7,649 nucleotides of DNA from Gammaproteobacteria bacterium (GTDB lineage: Bacteria > Pseudomonadota > Gammaproteobacteria > DSM-19610). The notes under the pieces were generated by a model. The model saw only the letters and a program-made list of their open reading frames with translations. It ran no database searches and was not told the DNA's origin. This document shows, piece after piece, positions 1 to 5,453 of this stretch. The stretch covers positions 1-7,649 of the forward strand of contig DRQL01000278.1 in NCBI GenBank assembly GCA_011371465.1, read 5' to 3'. Within the stretch, counting starts at the first letter, position 1. Each line of letters begins with the position of its first letter. A program made the position numbers and the translations under genes.

Positions 1-2157
1 ATCGTGCCGGCCGATGTGCAATTGTTGCAGGGCGACTACCTGCTCATCGACCAATCGGCGCTGACCGGCGAGTCACTGCCGGTCAGCAAAAAACCGCAGG
101 ATGTTGCCTATGCCAACACCGTGGTTAAACAGGGTGAGATGCTGGCCGTGGTCGTCAATACCGGCATGCAGACCAACTTCCATACCGTGGTATCGCTGGT
201 AGCCAGGGCCTCGCTGGAAGAACGCAGCCACTTCCAGAAGATGGTCATCAAGATCGGCAACTTCCTCATCATTCTCACGGTTGCGCTGGTGTTGCTGATT
301 CTCATGGTGGCCCTGTTCCGCCACGAGAATTTCCTCGAGATCGCACGCTTCTCCCTGGTGCTGACGGTGGCCGCCATCCCGGTCGCGCTACCGGCGGTGC
401 TGTCGGTCACCATGGCCGTGGGCGCCCTCAACCTGGCGCGTCGCCAGGCGATCGTCTCCAGGCTCACCGCCATCGAGGAACTGGCCGGGGTGGATGTATT
501 CTGCTCCGACAAGACCGGCACCCTGACAAAGAATGAAATGCAGGTGGCCGACCCCGTGGTACTGCCGGGCCACGATGAGCGGGAACTGTTCCTCATCGCC
601 GCACTCAGTTCCCGCGAGGAAAACCACGATCCCATCGAACTGCCGATCTTCACCCAGCTGCGCGAACATTTCGCAGACGTCGATGAAAGCGCCTACCGGC
701 TGCAGAAATTCACCCCTTTCGACCCGGTGCGCAAGCGTACCGAGGCCGTCATCGGGCATCAGGGCAAAACCTTTACAGCCATCAAGGGCGCGGCCCAGGT
801 GGTACTGGAGCTGGCCGCACCGCCGGAAGACCAGGCGAAACAGGTCATGCGGCAGGTGGATGAACTCGCATCGCGGGGCTATCGCACGCTGGCGGTGGCC
901 CGGCAGGAAGACGGGCAGGTGGAACTGATCGGCCAGCTGCCGCTGTTCGATCCGCCGCGCGAGGATTCCGTGCAGGTCATCACCGACATGCGCGCCCACG
1001 GCCTGAAGGTAAAGATGGTCACCGGCGACAACATCGCCATCGCCCGCGAGATCGGCCACATGCTCGGCCTGACCGGCCGCGCCATCTTGCCCGATGAGTT
1101 GCGCGGCATCGGCAACGAGGAAATGCTGCTGCTTGCCAGGGTAATCGCTGAAGGCATCTACCGGAAACTGGCGCCCGGGGTAGACGAGGCCGAAGCGAAA
1201 GGCTTTGCAGCGCAGATCGTCGAGCAGGTTGAGAAGGCCTTCGAGACCAGCACCCTGTCTTCCGGCTACATCAAGACCCACGAGTCGGCCATCATCCACA
1301 CCATCGAGGCCGTGGACATCTTTGCCGAGGTGGTGCCCGAGGACAAATACCTGATTGTCGACACCCTGCAGAAAGCCGACTACATCGTCGCCATGACCGG
1401 CGACGGTGTCAACGACGCCCCGGCGCTGAAGAAAGCCGACTGCGGTATCGCCGTGTCCAACGCCACCGACGCGGCGCGCGCTGCCGCCGACATCGTGCTC
1501 ACCGCGCCGGGCCTGTCAGTCATCAACGAGGCCGTGAAACAGGCCCGCATCACCTTCGAGCGCATGAAGAGCTACTCCATCTTCCGCGTTGCCGAGACCA
1601 TTCGCATCATCCTGTTCATGACGCTCAGTATCGTGGTGTTCAACTTCTACCCGATCACGGCACTGATGATCATCATCCTGGCACTGCTCAACGACATCCC
1701 GATCCTGGCGATTGCCTACGACAATACCAAGATCGAGAAACACCCGGTACGCTGGAACATGCCGGAAATGCTCACCGTGGCCAGCACGCTGGGGGTGGCC
1801 GGCGTGCTGTCATCCTTTATGCTGTTTTTCATCCTCGAGGAACTGCACTTCAGCACCGATATGATCCAGTCCATGATGTTTGCCAAACTGGTCATCGCCG
1901 GCCACGGCACCATCTACAATACCCGTATCGATGACTGGTTCTGGAAGCGCCCCTACCCCTCGTGGATCCTGTTCAACGCCACCTTCTCGACCCGTGTGCT
2001 CGGCACGCTGATTGCCGTTTACGGTTTCCTGATCACGCCCATCGGCTGGACCTATGCACTCTACATGTGGGCCTATGCGCTGGCCTGGTTCGTATTCAAT
2101 GACTGGATCAAGATGCTGACCTACCGGCTGCTGCGCAAGCGGGGTCTGTATGTCTGA
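1..2157 (+). CDS. P-type ATPase, type III (probable plasma-membrane H+-exporting), 5'-truncated
   Basis: Integral inner-membrane pump that uses ATP hydrolysis to export a cation, most likely protons. The frame is open from base 1, so the N-terminus, M1-M2 and part of the actuator domain lie outside the window; 718 residues remain (numbered from base 1). Visible landmarks are the actuator TGES (22-25), M3 (~86-107), M4 with IPVALP (126-131), the phosphorylation motif DKTGTLT (D170), the nucleotide-binding KGAA (K262), TGDN (341-344), TGDGVNDAP (from 466), and M5-M10 (~528-700). The M6 segment reads LLND (D565), where plant and fungal H+-ATPases have their proton-binding Asp; this supports H+ over Ca2+ or heavy metal. 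The TGDN-to-PEDK stretch is about 50 residues longer than I recall for plant pumps. The protein ends about 20 residues after M10, so there is no long C-terminal regulatory domain. It converges on the next gene with only 12 bp between stops. Confidence 0.93.
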   Translation: MVPADVQLLQGDYLLIDQSALTGESLPVSKKPQDVAYANTVVKQGEMLAVVVNTGMQTNFHTVVSLVARASLEERSHFQKMVIKIGNFLIILTVALVLLILMVALFRHENFLEIARFSLVLTVAAIPVALPAVLSVTMAVGALNLARRQAIVSRLTAIEELAGVDVFCSDKTGTLTKNEMQVADPVVLPGHDERELFLIAALSSREENHDPIELPIFTQLREHFADVDESAYRLQKFTPFDPVRKRTEAVIGHQGKTFTAIKGAAQVVLELAAPPEDQAKQVMRQVDELASRGYRTLAVARQEDGQVELIGQLPLFDPPREDSVQVITDMRAHGLKVKMVTGDNIAIAREIGHMLGLTGRAILPDELRGIGNEEMLLLARVIAEGIYRKLAPGVDEAEAKGFAAQIVEQVEKAFETSTLSSGYIKTHESAIIHTIEAVDIFAEVVPEDKYLIVDTLQKADYIVAMTGDGVNDAPALKKADCGIAVSNATDAARAAADIVLTAPGLSVINEAVKQARITFERMKSYSIFRVAETIRIILFMTLSIVVFNFYPITALMIIILALLNDIPILAIAYDNTKIEKHPVRWNMPEMLTVASTLGVAGVLSSFMLFFILEELHFSTDMIQSMMFAKLVIAGHGTIYNTRIDDWFWKRPYPSWILFNATFSTRVLGTLIAVYGFLITPIGWTYALYMWAYALAWFVFNDWIKMLTYRLLRKRGLYV

Positions 2158-2169
2158 TCGCCGGGATAT

Positions 2170-2394
2170 TCAGCGGTAACGGAACAGGGCAGGCAGCAAG
2201 GTAAACAGCCATTCCGAATAGCGGTTACCGACACGCCGGACACCGCCGACGGTCAGGCCGGTGACAAAAGCGGCCAGGGTCGCGCTCCAGGGATGCTCCT
2301 GCGTCCAGCCCGTCAGGCTGGCGCGGTGGGCGGCCACGCGGAAACGCGCTTTGGCCTGCGTCGGTGTCAGTGCGCGCTGCGGGCCACGAGCCAT
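2170..2394 (-). CDS. Small membrane-anchored protein in the YqjK position (hypothetical)
   Basis: A 74-residue basic protein, last gene of a three-gene minus-strand operon. The ATG at 2394 has a strong Shine-Dalgarno (AGGAG, 7 nt spacing), and the gene overlaps the upstream holin-like gene by 28 bp, so translation is probably coupled. The N-terminal 30 residues are rich in Arg, Ala and Gln. One moderately hydrophobic segment follows (residues ~34-51), starting HPWSATLAAFVTG. It resembles the C-terminal anchor of the first protein of the operon (HPLGSLLGAFSIG). The C-terminal tail (WLFTLLPALF) may be a second, partial membrane contact. Position and size match E. coli YqjK in the yqjD-yqjE-yqjK order, but I do not see convincing sequence identity to YqjK, so no function is assigned. 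Confidence 0.72.
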   Translation of the reverse strand: MARGPQRALTPTQAKARFRVAAHRASLTGWTQEHPWSATLAAFVTGLTVGGVRRVGNRYSEWLFTLLPALFRYR

Positions 2395-2642
2395 AACAAC
2401 ACTCCTGTAAATACCAGAACAACCAGCCCCGTCAGTGCAGCCGCCTGGGGCTGGGTAAACTGCCCGGCCAGCCAGCCATACAGCGCCCAGGTCAACAGGC
2501 CAAAACCGGTCAGCGCCAGCACGCTGGCGACAGCAAGCGCCGCCAGCCCGCCGCCAGTACGCAGCGCACCCCGCTGCAATGCCCTGCCCTCGGCCTCCAG
2601 CAGGTCAAAAAAAGCCACCACCAGCTCGGAAAGGCTGTTCAG
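2367..2642 (-). CDS. Holin-X / YqjE-like small membrane protein, probable CTG start
   Basis: Two predicted transmembrane helices (about residues 31-59 and 64-86 of 91), preceded by an amphipathic, acidic N-terminus (LSELVVAFFDLLEAE). This is the layout of the holin-X/YqjE family of inner-membrane proteins. Family members usually sit next to DUF883/YqjD proteins, as here; the biochemical role is unknown. Start choice: the first GTG (2621) or second GTG (2618) has almost no Shine-Dalgarno. A CTG at 2642-2640 lies 6 nt after GGAGG and overlaps the stop of the upstream gene as CTGA. The added residues (LNSLSEL) resemble how this family normally begins. If the CTG is not used, the gene is 2367-2621 with 84 residues. 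A run of seven T (minus strand) lies 12 codons into the long form. Confidence 0.8.
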   Translation of the reverse strand: MNSLSELVVAFFDLLEAEGRALQRGALRTGGGLAALAVASVLALTGFGLLTWALYGWLAGQFTQPQAAALTGLVVLVFTGVLLWLVARSAH

Positions 2643-2962
2643 CGTCGGCCTCCGGGATTCAGCAACTGGGCGACGACCACACCGATACTAAAAGCCCCCA
2701 GCAGACTGCCCAGCGGGTGCTGGACAATCGCCTTCTCGATTTCCTCGGTCGCCTGGCGACTCTGCTCGCGCGCGGCCTCGACACGGCGACGCAACTCCTC
2801 GTCGGCGGTGTCCACACTCTCTTCTACCGAATCCCTGACATCCTTGATCCGTTCTTCACCCAGCGCGTGAATGACACGTGTCAGCTCGCCCATGTCTTCG
2901 CCCAACTTCGCGACATCGGCGCGTATGGCCTCAATCTCCTGTTGCAACCTGTCATTTGTCAT
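2639..2962 (-). CDS. DUF883 / ElaB-YqjD-like membrane-anchored protein
   Basis: A 107-residue protein with the standard layout of the ElaB/YqjD/DUF883 family. It has a long, highly charged, helical and probably coiled-coil region (residues 1-78, many Glu, Arg and heptad-spaced hydrophobics), then a single C-terminal anchor starting HPLGSLLGAFSIGVVVAQLL (82-101). E. coli YqjD is an inner-membrane protein reported to bind ribosomes in stationary phase; whether this homologue does so is inference. The ATG at 2962 has Shine-Dalgarno AAGGAAG at 9 nt. It is the first gene of the operon, and its stop overlaps the proposed CTG start of the next gene. The promoter should lie in the 107-bp gap upstream (2963-3069), which holds an FNR-like box and a hairpin. 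Confidence 0.85.
   Translation of the reverse strand: MTNDRLQQEIEAIRADVAKLGEDMGELTRVIHALGEERIKDVRDSVEESVDTADEELRRRVEAAREQSRQATEEIEKAIVQHPLGSLLGAFSIGVVVAQLLNPGGRR
2649..2653 (-). promoter_or_regulatory. Shine-Dalgarno GGAGG deciding a CTG start
   Basis: GGAGG on the minus strand lies inside the last codons of the DUF883-like gene, 6 nt before the CTG at 2642-2640. No comparable site precedes the downstream GTG codons, so this is the main argument for the extended reading of the holin-like gene. Confidence 0.6.
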
Positions 2963-3025
2963 GCCTGCAGCCTTCCTTTCAACCGTTCACGCTCCGGATG
3001 AGTCAAAAACAGCACTTCATTACAT

Positions 3026-3047
3026 CCCGGCAAAGCGGATTGCCGGG
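3026..3047 (-). terminator. Hairpin between the Usp-fusion gene and the DUF883-like gene
   Basis: A perfect 7-bp inverted repeat, CCCGGCA (3026-3032) and TGCCGGG (3041-3047), with an 8-nt loop, lies 23 bp after the stop of the upstream minus-strand gene. On that strand a TTTTT occurs about 16 nt after the stem rather than directly after it, so it is not a textbook intrinsic terminator. It could instead be an attenuator or protect the 3' end. Confidence 0.35.
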
Positions 3048-3052
3048 CTTTG

Positions 3053-3066
3053 CTGATCATGATCAA
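3053..3066 (-). promoter_or_regulatory. FNR/ANR-like box upstream of the yqjDE-like operon
   Basis: CTGATCATGATCAA matches the FNR-family consensus TTGAT-N4-ATCAA at 9 of 10 defined bases; its inner 12 bp (3054-3065) are a perfect palindrome. It lies 4-17 bp past the stop of the Usp-fusion gene and about 97 bp before the DUF883-like start. A possible -10, TGTAAT, sits at 3024-3019 on the minus strand, with no recognisable -35. That would put the box centre near -47, not the preferred -41.5, so activation geometry is uncertain. Confidence 0.4.
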
Positions 3067-3069
3067 GGT

Positions 3070-3885
3070 CTATGACCTGACCACGAGCACATCGCAGGGC
3101 GCCTGGTGCAGGACGGCATTACTCACAGACCCCAACAGGCGCCCGAGGCCGTGCCGCCCGTGCGAACCGACAACAATCAGGTCCACCTGCTTCTCACGCG
3201 CCCAGGAGACGATCGCCCATTTCGGGTTTCCCCACTGTATCTGCTGCGTGGCGCCTTTATCCAGACCGGTCCGTTCGACGAAGCGATGCATTCCGGCTTC
3301 CGCCTGTACCCGGAGGTCCTCTTCGTCCAGTACCAGGCCGGCGTCTATCGGCTCGGACGCATTGGTGTAAAACGCCATATCCTCGGCCACATACAGCACT
3401 TCCAGGCTCGCCCCGTGTTGCTCAGCCAGTTCCCTGGCGCGCAGCGCCGCCCGTTCGGAGTTCGGCGACAGATCGGTTGCCAGCAGGATAGACCGGTAGG
3501 CCTGCACAGGTTGCAACTCCCGCTCCGTTTTTTCCTGCAACCAGTCCCAGGCGGCTTTTGATTCGCTTTTATGGAAAAATCGCATTTCGGTATGCATGAA
3601 TAAACCGGCCAGCGCGATGCCCGCCTGCTCAAGGCGCTTGTCACCGACTATTGCAATCCGTTTGAAATCCCGGTCGTGCTGCAAACCGAAACGCAGGTCA
3701 TCCCAGGCCGCCTTTGGCTCCCAGCCCCGGAAATCTTCCAGTTCGACATACAGTGACAGGCGACCCGATTCGCGTATCAGGGCTTCCAGCCCGGGAAGAA
3801 ACTGCTGGTAATCGGCATCAGTGAGCTTGCCGCTGGCCCTGAAGGCAAAAACACCTTTATCATTGGTGGGCAGAATTTCGAACAT
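3070..3885 (-). CDS. SpoIIAA-like (STAS-type) domain fused to universal stress protein UspA domain
   Basis: A 271-residue, probably cytoplasmic protein. Residues 1-120 resemble the SpoIIAA-like family (opening MFEILP, the block LYVELEDFRGW at 45-55, then a KRIAIVGDKRLEQ strand and a MRFF strand), a STAS-type fold seen in small stand-alone proteins. Residues ~129-271 are a Usp domain: it opens with RSILLATDLS (D137) and carries the nucleotide-binding signature GSHG (240-243), eight residues, then GS (252-253), ending CDVLVVR. The signature suggests ATP binding, as in many Usp proteins with GxxG and GS motifs. The ATG at 3885 has Shine-Dalgarno GGAG at 7 nt. The gene is divergent from the zinc-ribbon gene and shares a palindromic operator with it. 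Role: probably a stress-responsive nucleotide sensor. The partner of the SpoIIAA-like domain is unknown. Confidence 0.88.
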   Translation of the reverse strand: MFEILPTNDKGVFAFRASGKLTDADYQQFLPGLEALIRESGRLSLYVELEDFRGWEPKAAWDDLRFGLQHDRDFKRIAIVGDKRLEQAGIALAGLFMHTEMRFFHKSESKAAWDWLQEKTERELQPVQAYRSILLATDLSPNSERAALRARELAEQHGASLEVLYVAEDMAFYTNASEPIDAGLVLDEEDLRVQAEAGMHRFVERTGLDKGATQQIQWGNPKWAIVSWAREKQVDLIVVGSHGRHGLGRLLGSVSNAVLHQAPCDVLVVRS

Positions 3886-3925
3886 TGTCTTTTCTCCATA
3901 GAATGTCCGGTGGGAACATGCCGGC

Positions 3926-3931
3926 AGGCTA
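3926..3931 (-). promoter_or_regulatory. Candidate -10 for the Usp-fusion gene
   Basis: TAGCCT on the minus strand keeps the T, A and final T of TATAAT. It lies 29.5 bp from the centre of the palindrome at 3953-3968, the distance expected for class II activation by CRP/FNR-type proteins. The predicted leader is about 33 nt. There is no clear independent -35; GTGACA inside the palindrome is the nearest match. I looked at this position because of the spacing, so the support is modest. Confidence 0.3.
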
Positions 3932-3941
3932 CCCTGTTCCC
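3931..3941. repeat. 11-bp motif ACCCTGTTCCC, copy 1
   Basis: Matches ACCCTATTCCC at 5390-5400 in 10 of 11 bases. In both cases the motif lies on the same side of the shared palindrome, 11 bp away here and 16 bp there. It also forms the right arm of GGGAAC (3912-3917) and GTTCCC (3936-3941). The difference in spacing makes a common protein contact uncertain. Confidence 0.4.
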
Positions 3942-3952
3942 GCGGCTGGAGC

Positions 3953-3968
3953 TGTCACCTGGGTTACA
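3953..3968. promoter_or_regulatory. Palindromic operator, copy 1 (TGTCACC-TG-GGTTACA)
   Basis: A 16-bp dyad: the left arm TGTCACC and the reverse complement of the right arm, TGTAACC, differ only at the fourth base. With the two preceding bases it matches the copy at 5415-5432 in 16 of 18 positions. It sits in the 265-bp gap between the divergent Usp-fusion (-) and zinc-ribbon (+) genes. The 5-6-5 spacing (TGTNA-N6-TNACA) is that of CRP/FNR-superfamily sites, but the fourth base is not the G of the CRP consensus. Confidence 0.65.
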
Positions 3969-4009
3969 TCCCTCGCATCGGAATCCGTCATACTGTCACA
4001 CACAGGGTG

Positions 4010-4091
4010 AGGCACGTGAGCACACCCGCTCGCCGTTGCAGTATCGACAACAACAGGCCAATTAACCATACTGGGGCATCAACACGTGCCT
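4010..4091. repeat. 9-bp inverted repeat AGGCACGTG / CACGTGCCT around the zinc-ribbon gene promoter
   Basis: The arms are AGGCACGTG (4010-4018) and CACGTGCCT (4083-4091), perfect over 9 bp with 64 bp between them. Each contains the palindromic hexamer CACGTG. The arms bracket the best sigma-70-like promoter of this intergenic region. They could be paired binding sites or simply chance; the long spacer makes a strong RNA hairpin unlikely. Confidence 0.45.
4044..4072 (+). promoter_or_regulatory. Candidate sigma-70 promoter of the zinc-ribbon gene
   Basis: The -35 is TCGACA (4044-4049, 5 of 6 to TTGACA), the spacer is 17 bp, and the -10 is CATACT (4067-4072, 4 of 6 to TATAAT). The predicted start near 4079 gives a leader of about 72 nt. 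A second CATACT at 3989-3994 lies 28.5 bp from the palindrome centre and could serve an activator-dependent promoter. Confidence 0.45.
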
Positions 4092-4150
4092 GAACCTCAA
4101 ATATCGTGGACAGCACACAGAACGGCTGGCCAAATAACCTGGAGGCAAAC

Positions 4151-4663
4151 ATGAAAGACCCGTTGCACCACGACCCGCTCGACGCCCTGGGCGAAGCCTA
4201 CGAAAAAATGTTTGAGCGCGCTGCCAAAAGGTTTCACGAGGCGGAAAAGAAATCCGGCCCTGTGTTCCACAAACTGATTGACGAAGCGAAAGACAAGGCC
4301 ATCGAGCTTAAAGAACTCTCGGAAGAGGATGCCGAGAGGCTCGCAGCCTATATCAAGCGCGACCTCGGCGACGTTGCCAGCCACCTGTCAGAAACCGGCA
4401 ATGAACTCAGCGACTGGCTCGGCTTCGAAACGGCGCTGCTGGAAAGCGCCATCTTCGACCTGCTGCTGAAGGCCGCCGACCCAACCACGTTGACGCTGTT
4501 GAAAATCAACGAAGATGCCCGGCAGGCCGCTTCCTGGCATACAGGCGAAATCACCGGCCCCGGCACACTGGTCTGTGACCAGTGCGGCGAAAAGCTGCAC
4601 TTTCGCAAAGCGGGGAAAATACCTCCCTGCCCCAAATGTCACGCAACGACGTTTCATCGCTGA
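4151..4663 (+). CDS. Zinc-ribbon protein, YbeL-like (DUF1451)
   Basis: A 170-residue soluble protein. Residues 1-~110 are charged and helical (repeated Glu, Lys, Ala and Leu, with AYIKRDLGDVASHL near 65-78). The C-terminus has the family block GEITGPGTLVCDQC followed by CPKC. The four cysteines C142, C145, C160 and C163 form CxxC-x14-CxxC, a zinc ribbon. The block resembles the GEVVGLGNLVCEKC segment of E. coli YbeL as I recall it. Function is unknown for the family. Start: ATG 4151 has Shine-Dalgarno GGAGG at 5 nt; a GTG at 4106 in frame has none and would add 15 unconvincing residues. The gene is divergent from the Usp-fusion gene and convergent with the DUF1269-like gene. Confidence 0.87.
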   Translation: MKDPLHHDPLDALGEAYEKMFERAAKRFHEAEKKSGPVFHKLIDEAKDKAIELKELSEEDAERLAAYIKRDLGDVASHLSETGNELSDWLGFETALLESAIFDLLLKAADPTTLTLLKINEDARQAASWHTGEITGPGTLVCDQCGEKLHFRKAGKIPPCPKCHATTFHR

Positions 4664-4667
4664 TCCT

Positions 4668-4682
4668 GGCGGAGCAACCGCC
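4668..4682 (+). terminator. Weak hairpin after the zinc-ribbon gene
   Basis: GGCGG-agcaa-CCGCC starts 4 bp after the stop. It is GC-rich with a 5-nt loop, but only TT follows, so an intrinsic terminator is doubtful. The rest of the 87-bp convergent gap shows no better candidate on either strand. Confidence 0.25.
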
Positions 4683-4750
4683 TTCCCCGCCATGGGTCCG
4701 GTTCTCCTCTCGTTGCGCAAACGTTCGAGCCTGCAGGGATGTAACGCTTC

Positions 4751-5338
4751 CTAGCGGGCAACCGGCATGATCGTGACCGGGTCGGCGCCCGCCCAGCCCA
4801 GGCGCATGGCGCAATGATCAGCCTGGTCGGGATCACAGTGCAGAATCACCACGTAATGACCGGCCTCTATCGCGTCATGGATCAATTCGATATCCGCTTC
4901 CGGTATACCGATCCGGTGCAGCGCGCTCGCCAGTTCCGACAACAACGCCGCGCCTGCCATACCACCGCCTGCTACCGCGGCACCGGCAATCGCACCACCG
5001 AGCGCCTCGACCACGGGGCCGGCCGCCAGCAGAGGGCCGATACCCGGCAACACAAACAGACCGGTTGCGCCCGCCAGTAAACCCCACAGCGCACCCCAGA
5101 CAGCGCCGTGCTCACCCCAGGCTTTTACCCGCTCAGCGGTGTTGGTGTAGGCCAGTCCCAGCATGTCATCGCCCAGCCCCCCGGTTTTACGCAGTAACGA
5201 AAGCCGGTCCGCGGGAAAATCTTCCTCGATCAGCTTTTCGATCACCCGCGTGGCCTTTTCCTCGTGGTCAAAGACGCCGACGGCCAGCACCAGGCGCGCC
5301 TTGCTGTCTGATGATCCTGTTTTTGCACGGTCTGTCAT
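4751..5338 (-). CDS. DUF1269-like / general stress protein-like protein with Gly-Ala membrane core
   Basis: A 195-residue protein in three parts. Residues 15-~68 (VLAVGVFDHEEKATRVIEKL, then FPADRLSLLRK) look like the ferredoxin-like domain of DUF1269 and YflT-type stress proteins, which scan as 'heat-inducible' or 'general stress' in databases. Residues 78-138 are a Gly/Ala-rich hydrophobic stretch with several GxxxG-like spacings (AVWGALWGLLAG, GGAIAGAAVAGGG). It probably inserts in the membrane or packs as a glycine zipper. Residues 142-195 (IPEADIELIHDAIEAGHYVVILH) look like the second half of the ferredoxin-like domain split by the insertion. The ATG at 5338 follows GAAGGG at 6 nt. It is divergent from the aldolase gene, with the second copy of the palindrome between them. 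The biochemical role is unknown; membrane association under stress is inference. Confidence 0.82.
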   Translation of the reverse strand: MTDRAKTGSSDSKARLVLAVGVFDHEEKATRVIEKLIEEDFPADRLSLLRKTGGLGDDMLGLAYTNTAERVKAWGEHGAVWGALWGLLAGATGLFVLPGIGPLLAAGPVVEALGGAIAGAAVAGGGMAGAALLSELASALHRIGIPEADIELIHDAIEAGHYVVILHCDPDQADHCAMRLGWAGADPVTIMPVAR

Positions 5339-5389
5339 TTTTTGCCCTTCTCAAACAAGGGATAAGCCGAAATTGGCCTGAACGAGCCC

Positions 5390-5395
5390 ACCCTA
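5390..5395 (-). promoter_or_regulatory. Candidate -10 for the DUF1269-like gene
   Basis: TAGGGT on the minus strand keeps the T, A and final T of TATAAT and lies exactly 29.5 bp from the centre of the palindrome at 5417-5432, as at the Usp-fusion gene. It is also the end of the repeated 11-bp motif. The predicted leader is about 45 nt. It is weak on its own merits. Confidence 0.3.
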
Positions 5396-5400
5396 TTCCC
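5390..5400. repeat. 11-bp motif ACCCTATTCCC, copy 2
   Basis: Differs from 3931-3941 at one base. It lies 16 bp from the palindrome, against 11 bp for copy 1, so the two copies are out of phase by half a helical turn. Confidence 0.4.
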
Positions 5401-5416
5401 TCCCTGGCCGGGCTGC

Positions 5417-5432
5417 TGTCACCCAGGTTACA
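5417..5432. promoter_or_regulatory. Palindromic operator, copy 2 (TGTCACC-CA-GGTTACA)
   Basis: Same 16-bp dyad as at 3953-3968; only the two central bases differ. It lies in the 143-bp gap between the divergent DUF1269-like (-) and aldolase (+) genes, in the same orientation relative to the flanking genes as copy 1. I found no further copy by eye in the window. Confidence 0.65.
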
Positions 5433-5453
5433 GACGAACCTGTCCGGCCGGCA

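Noticed and set aside
388..1299. Long minus-strand open frame (303 codons) across the ATPase gene
   Set aside because: It is antisense to highly conserved ATPase motifs, has no recognisable domain and contains low-complexity His/Gly/Gln composition typical of a reverse-frame shadow in GC-rich DNA.
2607..2613. Seven-T run in the holin-like gene as a -1 frameshift site
   Set aside because: It fits a slippery pattern, but a -1 shift meets TGA at once and I see no stimulatory structure. Chance or a sequencing homopolymer are simpler explanations.
3106..3561. Plus-strand open frame of 151 codons opposite the Usp-fusion gene
   Set aside because: No domain is recognisable, and it is a shadow of the well-supported minus-strand gene.
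3912..3941. GGGAAC ... GTTCCC inverted repeat upstream of the Usp-fusion gene as a hairpin or ECF sigma site
   Set aside because: The stem is only 6 bp with an 18-bp loop, and the match to ECF-type -35/-10 spacing is off. It partly overlaps the repeated 11-mer, which already explains one arm.
4106..4150. GTG start for the zinc-ribbon gene
   Set aside because: No ribosome-binding site is near it, whereas ATG 4151 has GGAGG 5 nt upstream.
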